Source: Salticus scenicus (lineage: Eukaryota > Arthropoda > Arachnida > Araneae > Salticidae). Taken from it: DNA of 64,000 bases. Where the stretch lies: assembly GCA_963930645.1 (NCBI GenBank), contig OZ005648.1, forward strand, positions 195,397,304 to 195,461,303, in the 5' to 3' direction. The notes beneath the pieces were generated by a model that searched no databases, was not told the DNA's origin, and saw only the letters and a program-made list of their open reading frames with translations. Below are positions 1 to 12,518 of this stretch, piece after piece (the stretch's first letter is position 1; each line of letters begins with the position of its first letter). Both the position numbers and the translations under genes were made by a program.

Positions 1-372
1 TGGTTAAAACTATTTTATTTATCTTTTATTCGTTTAAATTTATCATTAAAATTCCATTAAAGCAAAATCTATTTTGGAAATGAATGTTAACTAGAGTTTT
101 TTCCATTCTGTTTTCTTAATGATTTTCGTCATTAAGGTAACTGAAGAATGTTTAAAGAAAACAGTTCACAGACTTTAATTTTTATCATTTTAATTGCGTA
201 CTTTATTTATTTATTTATTTATTTATTTTTTTTTTTTGGTTAAATTATTTTACGTATTTCGATTTAGTTATTTTTTATTGAATTAATGTATTTTTGAATG
301 AAATATATATATATATATTTTAATTTAGTAAAGATATTTATTCTTTTAAAAACTAATCTTTACCAAATTCCG

Positions 373-408
<36 letters not shown>

Positions 409-1004
409 ATAGATATTTTCGAAGAAAGAATAAACAGCACAAACTAAATTTTAGTTCATTATATGCGTCTGAAATTTAAAAATAAGTCCGTCTTTAGATT
501 CATGCAAATTTACAGAATAAATTTTTTTTAAACATTTAATGGAGTTAAAAATAAAAAATTATTTTTATAGAAAAATATATTATAAAATAAAAATAAAAAA
601 AAATATTTTTTTTAACTTGCAGTAATTGGTTAAGAATAATACTGATATTTCTAATGGAATTTAGTTCAAATTAACATGCATTTCTCAAATAAAATTATTT
701 CAAATCCTTCTCTTATAATGATATTTCATAAATGGAGATTTTTTTATGAATGAAATATTCAAAGATACTTAAATACTTTAAAATTTGCTACTGATTATTA
801 TTATTAATAATATTAATATTATTATTATTTTCTTTTTAGAAATTCATTTATTTCCTTTTTTATAAATATTAAAATCTATTTTTCTCCGAAGAGAGAAAGA
901 AATTACTTTTGCAGGATTTTAGTTTAAAACAAAATTAAGATTATTAGTGATACATCTCTCATCTATTCTACAAAACATACAAATTAATTCACTCATAAAT
1001 AGAT
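1..1004. other. AT-rich non-coding sequence with simple repeats
   Basis: No coding region or recognisable element is seen. It holds a TTTA microsatellite (about 202-240), AT microsatellites (about 306-318 and 374-405) and an ATT-rich patch near 797-830. Confidence 0.7.
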
Positions 1005-2400
1005 TATACTTTCTTCTGTACTTAAAAGATGTGGGGAAGTTTTCACCTCTTAATTGCTAAAACGTCGGTGGATACCTCCGTGTGGAGAAAGAGGACTCAA
1101 AATACTTTTGTCTGTATGTCTGTCTGTCGGTATGTATATATGTAAGTCTCGCGGTAGCGGCAGAAAAATCACCCTATAGATTTGCAATTTTGTACACATA
1201 TTCATGATCCGCACAGAATTAGCTGTATAGTTTTGAGTGTGTATTTTATTTGTAGTTCGTGTTCAGAGACACACCAAAGCTTTTCTTATCATTACGACCT
1301 ATGGTCTGAATTTGTATGTACTGCAATAGCGAAAGAAAAGATCCTCCGATTGACTTACAAAGTATTACACATATTTAGTGGCTATACAGAAGTATCTGTA
1401 TAAATTTTGGTGTATATATTATTTATTCTTCGCATGCAAGGACACACCAAAATGTTTTCTTATGATTGCGGCCGATGGACAGATTTTCGTGTAAGCGTAT
1501 TTTGAAATGGTTACACTGCTTTCAGCAAAATTAAATTAACACACATTAATGATAACACAGGCTTTAGAGCCTGTTCTCTGTATAAAATGTATGCTTAGAC
1601 TTGATAATTCATATAGAGGACCTTACAAAATTATTTCGAAAATGTCACGTAATCATCCAAATTATGTCAAATTTCAAACAAGCTGCATAAAATAGGTTGT
1701 ATAGCTGTGTTATGATATTTATAGCTTGTTCACTGGGACGCATAAAAGTATTTCGTGGCATTGGAGCCTATTGACAGATTTCTGTTTAAGCGCATTTCAA
1801 CGTTATTATGCTGATTTAACTTTATATTTTTCACATACATTATTAAGTTTCTTAAAAAGAAGTTTTCTTTACAAAAAAGTTATATATAGACTAAATAATT
1901 TATTTACATGCCACATAAAAATATTCCAATGACATTATGTAATCATCTAAATGATGTAAAATTTGGTTCAAATATTAATGAAATGCAATTAGTTAGTTGT
2001 AAAGTTTTTTGTAATGTATATAATTTTTGCGGCTCGTATGCAGGCACACACAAAAGAATGTCGCACCATTAAGGTCCACAGACTATATTTCTTATATGTG
2101 CATTTTTGCATGGTTCGTTCCATTAAACACATTAAATAAATACATGTTATATAAATGTTTAAATGAATGCTTTCTGTGGAAAATGGCAGTCAAAGTATTG
2201 GCAATAAATTTACAGTGCCACGCAAAATACTTGGGATACGCTACTTAGCAATTTCATATCAAATTTTGTACAAGTATTTATGAGTAACAAAGGATTAACA
2301 CAATGCTGTGAGTTAAGGGCAAATATATGTATACACATATAGATAGATATAAACAGATAGATATGACGGGGGTTGAGGGGGTGGTAGCCCTCCTTAAAAA
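1005..2400 (+). repeat. Tandem-module interspersed repeat
   Basis: A leader with TGTCTG-type repeats (about 1107-1140) precedes a degenerate module repeated about four times. The module is marked by the motif ACACACCAAA or close variants near 1268, 1441, 1737 and 2043. Its right end is a G-rich stretch, GGGGGTTGAGGGGGTGG (about 2368-2386). A related G-rich end lies at about 10425-10455. Short open frames across this block share no protein signature and are interpreted as chance. The organisation (TGTCTG leader plus internal tandem modules) matches blocks at 10.5-11.5 and 13.6-14.5 kb. Class is unknown. Confidence 0.55.
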
Positions 2401-4435
2401 TTCATATGTTTATGTAGTGAGTTAATAATAATGATAATATATATATTTAACTGTTTTAAACAATATGGAATAAATAAAAATGATCTGCTAAATAATGAGT
2501 GATGCAGATATAACTTGAGTCTCCTAATCTGCAGATCCACTACTTCTAATACATCTGTTCATTCTGAAAAGATCACTACGAGTTAACTATTTTTAGAGTT
2601 TGTATGTCTGAATATGTTGTACAAAAGTTTGGTAAATATAACTCAATATAGTATATACAGATTTTAAAAATTATTCACATAAATCTTAAACCTTACATAA
2701 ATTGACCATATTTTAAGTTTGGAACCTATTTATTGTGCGTTTCTTGAAATTACTAAGTTACACCTATCATAGCTTCTTCGATTTAAATATCTAGTTCTTT
2801 TTGCATAAAAATATATCAGAAGAGATATATAATAATTAAAAAATGTATCACATATTATATCTGAATTTTTTCGTTTAAATCTTACACGAGTACAATGTTA
2901 TGCGTTTGATTTAAGCAATATAACTATTTCTTACATTTTGTTCTGAGAAATGAATCATATTTACAATGATTTAAGGGTAAATAGAATAACGTCAATTTCA
3001 AGAGCAATATAAATACATTTTATTAAAAACTAGATTCATATAATTGTAGGTTTCTATGATGATATCATTATAATAGTTTCATAATTATATATATATATAT
3101 AATATATATATATATATATTGCCTTGTAAATTTTTTTAAATAAAAATTTTTAATAAAATTTTACCTCAATAGGAATGTTTATATCGGATAAACAACAACA
3201 AAAAAAATTATTTAAAGCCTCGGCCCACTTTTAAAACGTTGAAGGATTAATCTGAACAAATTAAAAGACAATTTCTGTCAATATATAGAAACATTACACC
3301 ATCTCAAACATAAACATTAATTAAAATATAATGTTAATTATAAGATAATTAATTAATTACACATATTTTTTAAAAAGTGAATTCGTATATAAAAAGTTTC
3401 ATATTTTTTACTTATTTGCTATTTTAGTTTATTTAATTAAATTGTTAATTGTTTAATTAATTTATTATTGTATTTTATTTAAGTGTGTCATAATAAGAAA
3501 GATTTTATTTTTATTGAATTATAGAAATATTCTGCAACAAATGGTAGAGGCACATTTTTTTTTTTTTTTTCTTTTTTAATTTACAACTGTAATAAACATT
3601 TAGCAAAACTGTTTATCTCTTTATTTATTCTCCTACGTTCTAAATAAGATACAATCACAATATTAAAATTCAAAAGTACTAACTATTTCACATTTTAAAG
3701 AATTTCATTCTCGTTTTTGTAAATGGTATATTATATCCACTTTTTGATGTATTATAAAACGTTGAAAGAATTTTAAGTATTTTTGCATATCAAATACACT
3801 AGTTTTTAATATCTGAATATGTTTTACTGTTTACAGTAAGTTTAAGAAAATCTGTTTCGAAATACATCAAACTAAAACATAGATCAACTAAAAGAGATTG
3901 ATGGAAATATAAATTAATAGACAACATGGATAAGAAAAATATTTTATTATTCAAGAAAACAGATAGCACAAGATGAGTTATAATATATATATATTTTTTT
4001 TTCATTTCACAGAAACAAAATAAAATATAATATAATACTTCGAATCAGACCGTAAAAATCCGTGACCAGAAAAAATTGCCATTTTCTAATATTTCTCAGT
4101 TTAAAACATGTCATAGGGTCTCTTATACGATAGTAACGAGGATTAAATTTCAAAATAAAAATATAGATTCATCGCGTAAATGAATGCACTCCACTGTTCT
4201 CCTACGATTGGTACGGATACTGCACTACTACTTTTTTCAGTTTCATTAAAGATTCGGATGTTAGGTGAGTAACGAAGCAGATTAGAGCTTAAAGATGAAC
4301 AATTTTTAATTTTGTAACTAAGTTCGGTAAAAGATAAATAACTTCAACATATTTCTTGATCATTGCCCGTTCTTATTACAAAATTGATAAGCCGTATGAA
4401 GGAAACATAATGTATAATCGAAATTTCTCTAAAGA
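2401..4435. other. AT-rich non-coding sequence
   Basis: No gene or recognisable element. An AT microsatellite lies near 3086-3119 and a T-run near 3556-3570. Confidence 0.65.
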
Positions 4436-4439
4436 GTAC

Positions 4440-4590
4440 ATTTTGAAACAGTGAGACAGATCGAACTCTCTAAAGTTTTGGAAAATACGAGATAGGATCC
4501 AGTAGAAAAACCAACCACCTAAATTACGACATTTCACTCAAACCTAAGGTTTAAGTCCATGTGCAGTTAATCAACATTTATCTCTAGATC
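4440..4590 (+). repeat. Degenerate tRNA-SINE 3' portion
   Basis: The order of short matches (TACGAGATAGGATCC, then CACTCAAACCTAAGG, then CAGTTAATCAAC) follows the non-tRNA half of the SINE at 5472-5700. The tRNA-like head with box A and box B is absent. This suggests an old, 5'-truncated copy. Confidence 0.45.
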
Positions 4591-4994
4591 CATTAAACAT
4601 AAATTTTCGTTTACATATGTTTTGTTTCATATGTACTTTACCTTTTTCCTTTATACCATATTACATATAGAAGTTCATTAATAAATATTAAAATGAGTAT
4701 TTTAAAGTGTAAATCATGCAATATTTATACAAAACTATTATAAAATATATTGATTTCATGAAGAAAATCTAGATTCCATCTTAAGCATATCGACACTGAA
4801 TGAAAAATAAAATATATAAGCAAAAATATTAATATGAAAACTCCTTTTTCTCTACTTTCTTATATATTGAAGAAAATTATATTAAACTGAAGAAATAACA
4901 ACAGAATTCACAAGTATTTATAATAAGTTCAATAAACTTGAAAGGTGTACAAATAATAATAGAAATAATTAAATAAATGAAATTTCTTCCCAAC

Positions 4995-5952
4995 CATATA
5001 TCCAGTCACAAGGGAAGTGTTTTGTCGGGCATGCCATTGTAACTCCCTTTGTATTCAGGCAATACGATGACGGCACTTATGCGCAGAAAATCACCAGCTG
5101 TAAGCTGGAAACTGAAAAAAAAAAAAAAAAAATGTGAAATGAGATCGCCTATGATTAGGTCATTAAAAATTAATATTAATTAAAAAAAAAAAGAGTTATT
5201 TTTTCAATTGATCACTAACCAGATGTTACTATAAAAAAGTTTATCGAAATATATCCTTTTAAAAAGAGAGAAGAATGTATTATATATATATATATATATA
5301 TATACAAGCCAGAAAATATGAATTAGCAAAATTCTTTTTGAAACCAAACCGAGCATAAATCAAAGAGCTTGGTCGAAAACATAGGGTAAAGTGCAAATTG
5401 TTTGCAACAACTCACCTATGTGTCAATATATGACCCTATAAAATTTTGCCCCTTTTATCAAAATCAACGAAGCCCACCACTGGTCGAGCGGTTCTACGCA
5501 CAAAGCTGGTAGATGAAAGGTGCCAAGTTCGATACCAGGTAGCGAGCGTCGACCTTACTATTCGGCGTTTGCCGAGGTTTTCTCCGAAACTTGCGTAAGT
5601 ACGGAATAGGACCCCTTAGAAAGGCCTCCACTGAAGGCAATCCCACTCAGACCTAGGATCCTAGAGCAGTCAATTGGCCTTTTTCCCGAACACCAACACC
5701 AAAATCAATGAAACAAAATTAGCGGGCAAAATATCGTGGCACAGTGCCAGGGAGTTTGACTTCAGACTTCAGCTCGACCCCCGCCTTGTCGAATGCAAAT
5801 TTATTATTATTATTATTATTTAAGACGTAATAAGAATATTTAGTTTAACAAACGATTGCCAAATCATGGTAAAGGGTTAAAAAAATCGAGTGTTTGCAGC
5901 TACTTCAGTATCAAGTTTTCATTCAAACTAACACCAATTTTTTAACAGTGTA
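4995..5952 (+). repeat. Interspersed repeat, copy A (split by SINE)
   Basis: Aligns along its length with 12535-13226, starting at AAGTGTTT near 5017 and ending at CAGCTACTTCAGTA plus about 40 bp. Shared landmarks include CAATTGATCACTAACCAGA, TTCTTTTTGAAACCAAACC and an ATT microsatellite near 5803-5820. Near 5713-5822 it includes a degenerate tRNA-like segment with a box B-like AGCTCGACCCC followed by ATT repeats. Copy A is interrupted by the SINE at 5472-5700. No coding capacity is seen. Confidence 0.65.
5472..5700 (+). mobile_element. tRNA-derived SINE with target-site duplication
   Basis: The head looks like a Ser/Leu-type tRNA: box A-like TGGTCGAGCGG at about 5481 and box B-like AGTTCGATACC at about 5526. 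A tRNA-unrelated body follows, containing TTTCTCCGAAACTTGCG and GGACCCCTTAGAAAG. It is flanked by 12-bp direct repeats, AAAATCAACGAA (5460-5471) and AAAATCAATGAA (5701-5712). The same family occurs at 16176-16403, 39675-39908 (minus) and 42436-42669 (minus). It is a non-autonomous retroposon; the box motifs would be its Pol III promoter. Confidence 0.85.
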
Positions 5953-7824
5953 TATGTACTGTTTATTGATTCTAAATTCATAGACTATTTTTCTTTATAA
6001 ATTTTTAGTATTATCTTTTCCAAATGCTATAACTATCTTTTAAATAAATTTTCATTTGTGTGTTCAATAACGAAAATAATATTGTGTAAACCGCATAAGT
6101 TTTTAGAAAGTATAGTAATATCAAAATATATATTTTATATTTAGAAACACTTTTAATAAAAGATTGTGAATGAAAGATGCTGATTAGTTTGAGAAGCATC
6201 ATAAAATTTGAATATTTTTATCTTACTCCCGAAGTAAATCTTAACTTTCGGAAATGAAATATTATATCTTTTTAATAAATTTCCAAATATCCCAACAGTG
6301 GAAGTAGAAAAAATAATCAAAGAGGAAGAATCTGTTTTATTTACTGTGATTATTATTTTTTTTTTTTATAATTTTTGTAACATCTAAGAAATTTAAAGAT
6401 TGATGTGCATACATAGATTGTTATCTAAGTAATAGTCCCGATCCCGAAATTTTACATTTTTAAAAAGCGGAATAAAATCTATTTACAACAAAAGAGAATA
6501 TGTTTTTTATCCTTTGGATTTTTTATGACTGTGTGATACATTGAAGATGCCACGAATCTCAGCAAAATATATTTTTTTTACCTTTAAGTACTTTTATTCC
6601 TTGAGACAACTTTAGCTCTTTATTTTGAATAGTCACGCTACGTTGCATTAACTCAGTGACATAATGCAACAATAAGAAATGTCTATATATGTTTTTACAG
6701 CATATCTACTCTCTGTTCACACTCTATTTGTTTTTCTTTTGTAATCTCTTTACCAAATGCTATAAATCTCGAAAAGATATTTTAAATAAAATTTCTATTT
6801 GTGGAATATCCAAAAAAGAAAATAAATCATTCTACGCAAAAGTATAGAAAGTATGCTTAAGATTTATATATATTTTATACTTTGAAAAATAAATAAATAA
6901 ATAAATAGATTCTGAATGAATAGCACGTATTATGATCAGAAGCTTAATAAAGTTTAGTTTTTTAACTTTTTCAATACATAAATCTCAATTCGACGAGAAA
7001 TGAATTATCATTTCTTATTTCTTTTAAAATTTCATACATCCAAATGCGGAGGGTTGAATAAATAACACAGGTCTACATTTAAAATTTCGATTTGATAAAT
7101 ATTGGCTGATCTTTATATTTTTTGGTGTGCGGAAACTAAAACTGAAGTATGCTTTTCCTCTATCATTAATAGAATTTTTATCAATACAGGATATGCTATT
7201 TCTACCGGGACTCTTTCACCAATATAATTATACAGTTACTAATTATTATTCATGGAAACATACAAGAAACTAGCGAAAAAGAAGGAATTGTGTAAGTCGA
7301 CACCCTGTACTGTAAAAAAAAAAAAAAAAAAAAAAAAAATGTGTGGTAGAGAAAAATCGGCTTCATTTTCGGTTTCAGTACATCAAAAAACATAAGATGA
7401 GCTACAATTTTCAAATCAAATTTCGCTAATATTATTTTTTGCAAACCTATGTAATCTACTATAGATATAACAACTAATTATATGGGTTTTCCCCATGAAT
7501 TGGTTATATAGGGAAAAATTATAATTTTTTTATTATTATTATTAAGGTAATGTACGGTATTTCATTTAATCTTGTCTTTCAGTGGAATACTGGGATAAGT
7601 TAAAAGATGCTCTGTAAATAAATTCATATTACAAAATGAGTATCTTTATGTACAATCTTCTTACAAATTATCAAATATTTAATTACAATGCACTATCTAA
7701 TTTATAAACGTAAACCACTTATTTTATTATTTCAGCTTTGATATTTCTTTCAAAATACATTACATCGCATACTTCATATTAATTTACATATTACATTATA
7801 TATATATATATATATATATATATA
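5953..7824. other. AT-rich non-coding sequence
   Basis: No gene or recognised element. It contains an A-run at about 7315-7339 and an AT microsatellite at about 7797-7824 against which the next element begins. Confidence 0.65.
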
Positions 7825-8380
7825 CCGGGTGATTCAAAACAGATGTTACAGCGATTATATCGTAAACTAAGAAAGATAGAAACAAACTTCCAATTACAAA
7901 ATTGGTGCAAATTAAGAGTAGATTTCAGATATGGCATTCTTTTGTACAAGAGGCTGTATACATATTAAATACGATATTTAATTTTTATACGGCCCCTCCT
8001 ATCATATGACTTATATTTAGAAAAATATTTTCCTCGCTCTAACAATAAAAAAAAAAAATCATCTCTCTAAGTCAAAATCTCGCTGAGTTATTGCAAATTG
8101 AAAATTCTAGCATTTTTCGCCAAGTCTTAAGGGGTTGTATCAAAAGGGAGAAATTGTAATTACTATTGCTTTTGTAATAAGGCACACGTTGATCAGCATT
8201 TGGAGGGGGGGGGGAAGAAAAAGAAATCATTCAGGGAAAGACGGCTATTTGAACCTGCTGTGTCTCCTTTTCCCTAGTGAATACACAAGAGAATACTCAT
8301 TGATAATTTAACAAATAAAATTTATGAATAATTCATGTACTGAAAGGGAATTTCCAAATTCATTTTTCTTTCTTTATACA

Positions 8381-8504
8381 TTCTCTTACTCATATACACG
8401 GTGTAGAGAAAGAATTGTTTTTGAGTCAAATTTCCGAAAATTAGCTTTTGTTATATTTGCAGTTTTCAGATCCTCTGAATTCAAGAACCATGTTTTTAGT
8501 GGTT

Positions 8505-8557
<53 letters not shown>

Positions 8558-9240
8558 CATTAGAATATCTCAAGAACAAATAGTAGCAAAAATCCAATTC
8601 GACATTCTAAATCCGTGTCCTATTGCGGTGCTACACTAAAGTATTCGTTACGATCAGACAATTGTTTGTTTACAGGGTCATCCAAAAGAATTCAAATACA
8701 TTACGTCGGTGAGCGAAATTTCTCATATGTACAGTGTGACATGTACAGACTGCCTTAAACAAAATGAAAAGAACAAATTTTTTATACGTATAAAAACATG
8801 TTTTATGTAGATTCTGGTATAGCAACCATTCATCATTCATTTACAGGGTTACCCAGAGTATTTCGATATATTGGAGCTATACTTGGGAATTGCTGGAAGT
8901 GTGTTTCATTTTGTGTTACTTAACTTACATATAAAACTAAATTTACGTACACAAAGTCATGTGTATATAGTTTATAGACAATATACAGGGTTACCCAAAA
9001 TTAAGGTAAAAATTTTTTTCTTTTTTATTATTATTAAATGTAATTGGTGTAAGTGTTGCTGCATTTTTTTTTCGAAGAACACTGCTGACACAGAACGCAA
9101 AATTAATTTATCATACCCATACTGTAAACAAAGTAGCTTTTGGAGAGCGATTTTTTTTATGTATAATATCACATTTTGAGGCCTCCTGAATACGAAAGGT
9201 AAATTTTTATTCGTTGATCTGTATATATATGAATTATCAG
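8381..9240 (+). mobile_element. Hairpin-ended element, left arm of 1.9-kb palindrome
   Basis: It starts with an imperfect hairpin (8381-8410; arms TTCTCTTAC and GTGTAGAGAA) followed by the family's conserved AGAAATTG/AGTATTG-type start, then a TC/TG microsatellite (8507-8557). The body matches 34649 onward in the same order: CCATGTTTTTAG, ATCTCAAGAACAAATAG, TACAGGG, then AAGTGTGTTTC. The 3' hairpin seen in other copies is absent, so the copy is truncated near 9240. Confidence 0.6.
8507..8557 (+). repeat. TC/TG compound microsatellite
   Basis: Uninterrupted TC repeats (8507-8541) followed by TG repeats (to 8557), lying in the leader of a hairpin-ended element. Confidence 0.95.
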
Positions 9241-9244
9241 CATA

Positions 9245-10281
9245 ACTTAACCACAAATAATCTGGTGTGGCACTCACACGACTTTCTATTGCCCTGAAAT
9301 TCAATACCATAAATACAGGTTGAAAATTAAGAGGTAATATAAAGAGTACTGTTATGTAAACCTACGTTAAAATAATTCAAATTAGGCTTCGGAAGAGTTT
9401 TAATGATAATTAGTATTCTGTGTGAGGGGGGATCTCCGGAAATTATTCGTTTCCTGAAATTATTCGACGCAGGCAATAATCAAACATTAAAAAATATAGC
9501 TTTAGTAATAAGGAAGCCTTAAAACGTGTAAATACACAAAACACAAGCGATGCATATTTAGCTTAAAAACATACATTATTTATCATATGGCTATGAGGAA
9601 TGCATTTCCATTCCTGAGCAGCTTTCCTGGACATGGTAAAATATTATAGTAAAGCACTTTCACTAACAATAAAAAAGATTATTATAGCTTAAATATTTGC
9701 AACCCTGTATATCTTTTGAAGAATATGTACAAACCACAAAGTGCACCTAAATATAAACCTATAGTAATAATATACGGCACAACCTAAAATGCACTTCCAT
9801 CAATTTTCAGCTATTGTCGCATTATAATCTAGTTATTTTGAGTAGCCCTGTAAATGAACAGTGAATGATTTCCCTGCCATATTCTACATGAGGCATGTTT
9901 TTATGCATATAAAAATATATATATTCATTTCATTTGGTTTAGTGCAGTCTATAGGTGTTAAACTCTGTTAAATTTTCCCCATAGACGTATTGTATTTGAA
10001 TATTCTTGACTGTCTCTGTACACGAACCATTTGCTTTATCTCAATGAAAAGCTTAGTGTAGCATCCCTATATGATACATATTTAAAATACCAAGTTTGAA
10101 ATGCCTGCTGCTATTTTTTCTTGAGATAAACTGATAACAGACAGACACACACACAGACCAACCGCTAAAAACACGATTTTCATATTCAAGGGACCTCAAA
10201 ACGTCTAAATATCACAAAAACTCACTTTCGAAAATTTGGCCCTAAAACAATACTTTCTCTGTCTTATGGGTTAGAGAAAGT
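9245..10281 (-). mobile_element. Hairpin-ended element, full right arm of palindrome
   Basis: Read on the minus strand, it opens with a perfect 9-bp hairpin (ACTTTCTCT / AGAGAAAGT, 10252-10281, 12-nt loop) and continues AGTATTGTTTTAGGGCC. It closes with GAAAGTCGTGTGAGTGCC and ACACCAGATTATTTG (about 9248-9290). It aligns along its whole length with 34649-35950 but lacks the MITE at 35375-35590. It lies tail to tail with the copy at 8381-9240. No protein is encoded. Confidence 0.65.
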
Positions 10282-10559
10282 AATAAGTACATGGAATGCG
10301 AATTTGGTACTTTGGATTCCATATCTAGTTGCCACTTGAAAAGTTGATGGAGGTTTGCAAGTTTCAAGGAAATTGATAACAGACTTGATTCTTGTTTTGA
10401 TAAGTATAGGCGCTATAATTAAACGAGGGTTGAGAAGGGCGGTAACCCCCTGGCATAGAATTATACATCTATACCATATCATATTCTATACAAAACATTA
10501 TTTTAGAATATTAACAATAAATATGAATTTCCCTTATGATTTTTAGAGTATAAAGTTAT

Positions 10560-11460
10560 TTAAATGTAATTCATAAGAATATCTGTCCCAAAACGCATTA
10601 CATTGGCATTTTTTGTGCGTTCCTGTACATAAACCAATTGTAAATAATTAATTAATGCCATTTTAAATAGGGAATATCATATACTAAACGTGAATAACAT
10701 ATATCATTTCTGAAAATTTCTGAAAATATTTACAGACGCTGGGGGCGGGTAGACGGACAGATGGACAGTCAGACAAAAAAAAATGCAAATTGAAATCTTA
10801 TTCACAGTTAAAAATTGTTAGAAAATATTTAATGTAAACGAAAATACAATTCCAGCAAATGTCCAATAATAACCCTTTATGTAACTGAATATTTTTGCGT
10901 GCTTAATCTAATGCTAATCGTACTGTACAGTATAGAAAGCATTCTTTTGTGCACATGAATAACATATTTCAATTTCATTAAGATTTATGCAAATTAATTA
11001 AATTTTGGTTTATAGAAATATCTTCACATAGAACGCAATGCTTTGGAATACTTTCGTGTGCCCCTGTATACAAACCAGTGAAGGTGTTTACTCCATTTTC
11101 TATAGAAAATATCCGATAGGAAACTATAATAACGTATTTGAATTTTATTAATATATGCATAAATTAAAGGTATTAAAATATGGTTTATAAAAATACCTCT
11201 CATAGAACCCAATGCTTTGGAATACTTTCGGGTGTCCCTGTGCACAAGCTAGCAGATGTATTCACTCCATTTTCAATAAGGAACATCCGATAGTGATTTC
11301 AAATAACATATATCAGTTTCAAGAAATTCTATGAATATTCACGGGAGTTAGAGCGCAGACACACAGAAAGACGGATGGACAGACAGACAAATCGAAGTCA
11401 TTAACACTTTTCAATCTTGCTGGAATTGTTAAAGAGCCGAAGTCATTAAATGTATCAACC
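10560..11460 (-). repeat. Tandem-module repeat, minus orientation
   Basis: On the minus strand a leader with TTTGTCTGTCTGTCC (about 11390) precedes CGTGAATATTCATAG. A module of roughly 180-220 bp containing GAAAGTATTCCAAAGCATTG follows; that motif is clear at about 11039 and 11210. The same order occurs on the plus strand at 13560-14580. No coding sequence. Confidence 0.55.
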
Positions 11461-12067
11461 ATGATGGAAAGTGGTAGAAATAAAGCGCGAAAATTTCACT
11501 CGGTTTTGCTAGTTTTTTAGTTTTTTCCCTCTCTTAACGTGTTTTAATTTGCATGTGACCCCCTAAGAAATTTAACTACTAAATGTTTTAACAATACGAA
11601 ATAATGTAAATTTGCATTAAATTCTTAAAATTGTTGATTTCACGCGTATGAACGATTTTAGTTGCTATTTTAAAATAAAGGATCTTTTTTAAGTTTTTCT
11701 CAACTCATAGATAACCCCCTAAAGTGATCCCGTTGGCGTCGAAAAATAGATGCCAAAATTGAAAAAAAAGTGGTGTAAGTCATTATTTTAAAATTGCAAT
11801 AACTCAGCGAGGTTTTCACTTAGAGAGATGATTTTTTTTATTTTGATTGTTAGAGCGAGGAGAATATTTTTCTAAATATAAGTCACATGATAAGAGGGAC
11901 CGTATAAAAATTAAATTTCGTATTTAATATGTATACAGCCCCTTTGACAAAAGAATGCCATATCTGAAATCTACTCTTAATTTGCTGTAATTTTATAATT
12001 GGAAGTATGCTTCTATCTTTCTTAGTTTACGAGATAATTGCTGTAACATCTATTTTGAATCACCCGG

Positions 12068-12518
12068 TATATATATATATATATATTGAAATATGTCCTC
12101 TTGAGACATTATTTATTCCCACCAGTTTTAAAGAAATTGTTATATAATATAAACCTTATGTAATTTTTTTTAAATATATTTTATCTTCATTGAATTTAAT
12201 TCTTGTAAAATAAAAGTTAAATGTATATTGTAAATTATAATAAAGAATGAAAGAAAAAGTTCAAGATTTATAAGACGTTTTAACTCTTGGTTTTTGTGGT
12301 TTCCCTTTCCCTAGGTTTTTACTTTTATTCAACAGAAATTTCATAAAAATTATATGAGTTATTTAATACTGAGTAAAATATAATATTACATCTGTAATAG
12401 TTGGAGTGTATCTTGGAGCACAGATAAATGTTTAACAAATTATTTTTATTTTAGATCGTATAAAGGAATGGTTCAACACTAGTTTTTAGTTTTCTACTAG
12501 CTATTGAATTTCATTTGC
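12068..12518. other. AT-rich non-coding sequence
   Basis: Starts with an AT microsatellite at the edge of the 4.2-kb element. No gene or other element is seen. Confidence 0.6.

Larger units (their letters stand above)
7825..12067. mobile_element. 4.2-kb element with ~275-bp terminal inverted repeats
   Basis: The left end CCGGGTGATTCAAAA (7825) is mirrored by the right end (12053-12067). Similarity in inverted orientation continues inward for about 270 bp (7825-8097 against 11793-12067), up to GAGTTATTGCAA. Both ends abut TA-rich sequence, so a TA duplication is possible but cannot be shown inside a microsatellite. No transposase is encoded inside. The interior holds other repeats: a palindrome of hairpin-ended elements (8381-10281) and tandem modules (10560-11460). 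It is interpreted as a non-autonomous foldback-like DNA transposon used as a landing site by others. Confidence 0.7.

Noticed and set aside
5481..5540. tRNA gene (box A and box B in the SINE head; also 42590-42668 minus and 12976-13070).
   Set aside because: No complete cloverleaf can be drawn, and the same body follows in four copies with target duplications. These are SINE heads.
7250..7444. 64-residue open frame with a phenylalanine run.
   Set aside because: It is produced by the A-run at about 7315-7339 and has no conserved motif.
8324..8639. Open frames with SLSLSL and CVCVC runs.
   Set aside because: Direct translation of the TC/TG microsatellite.
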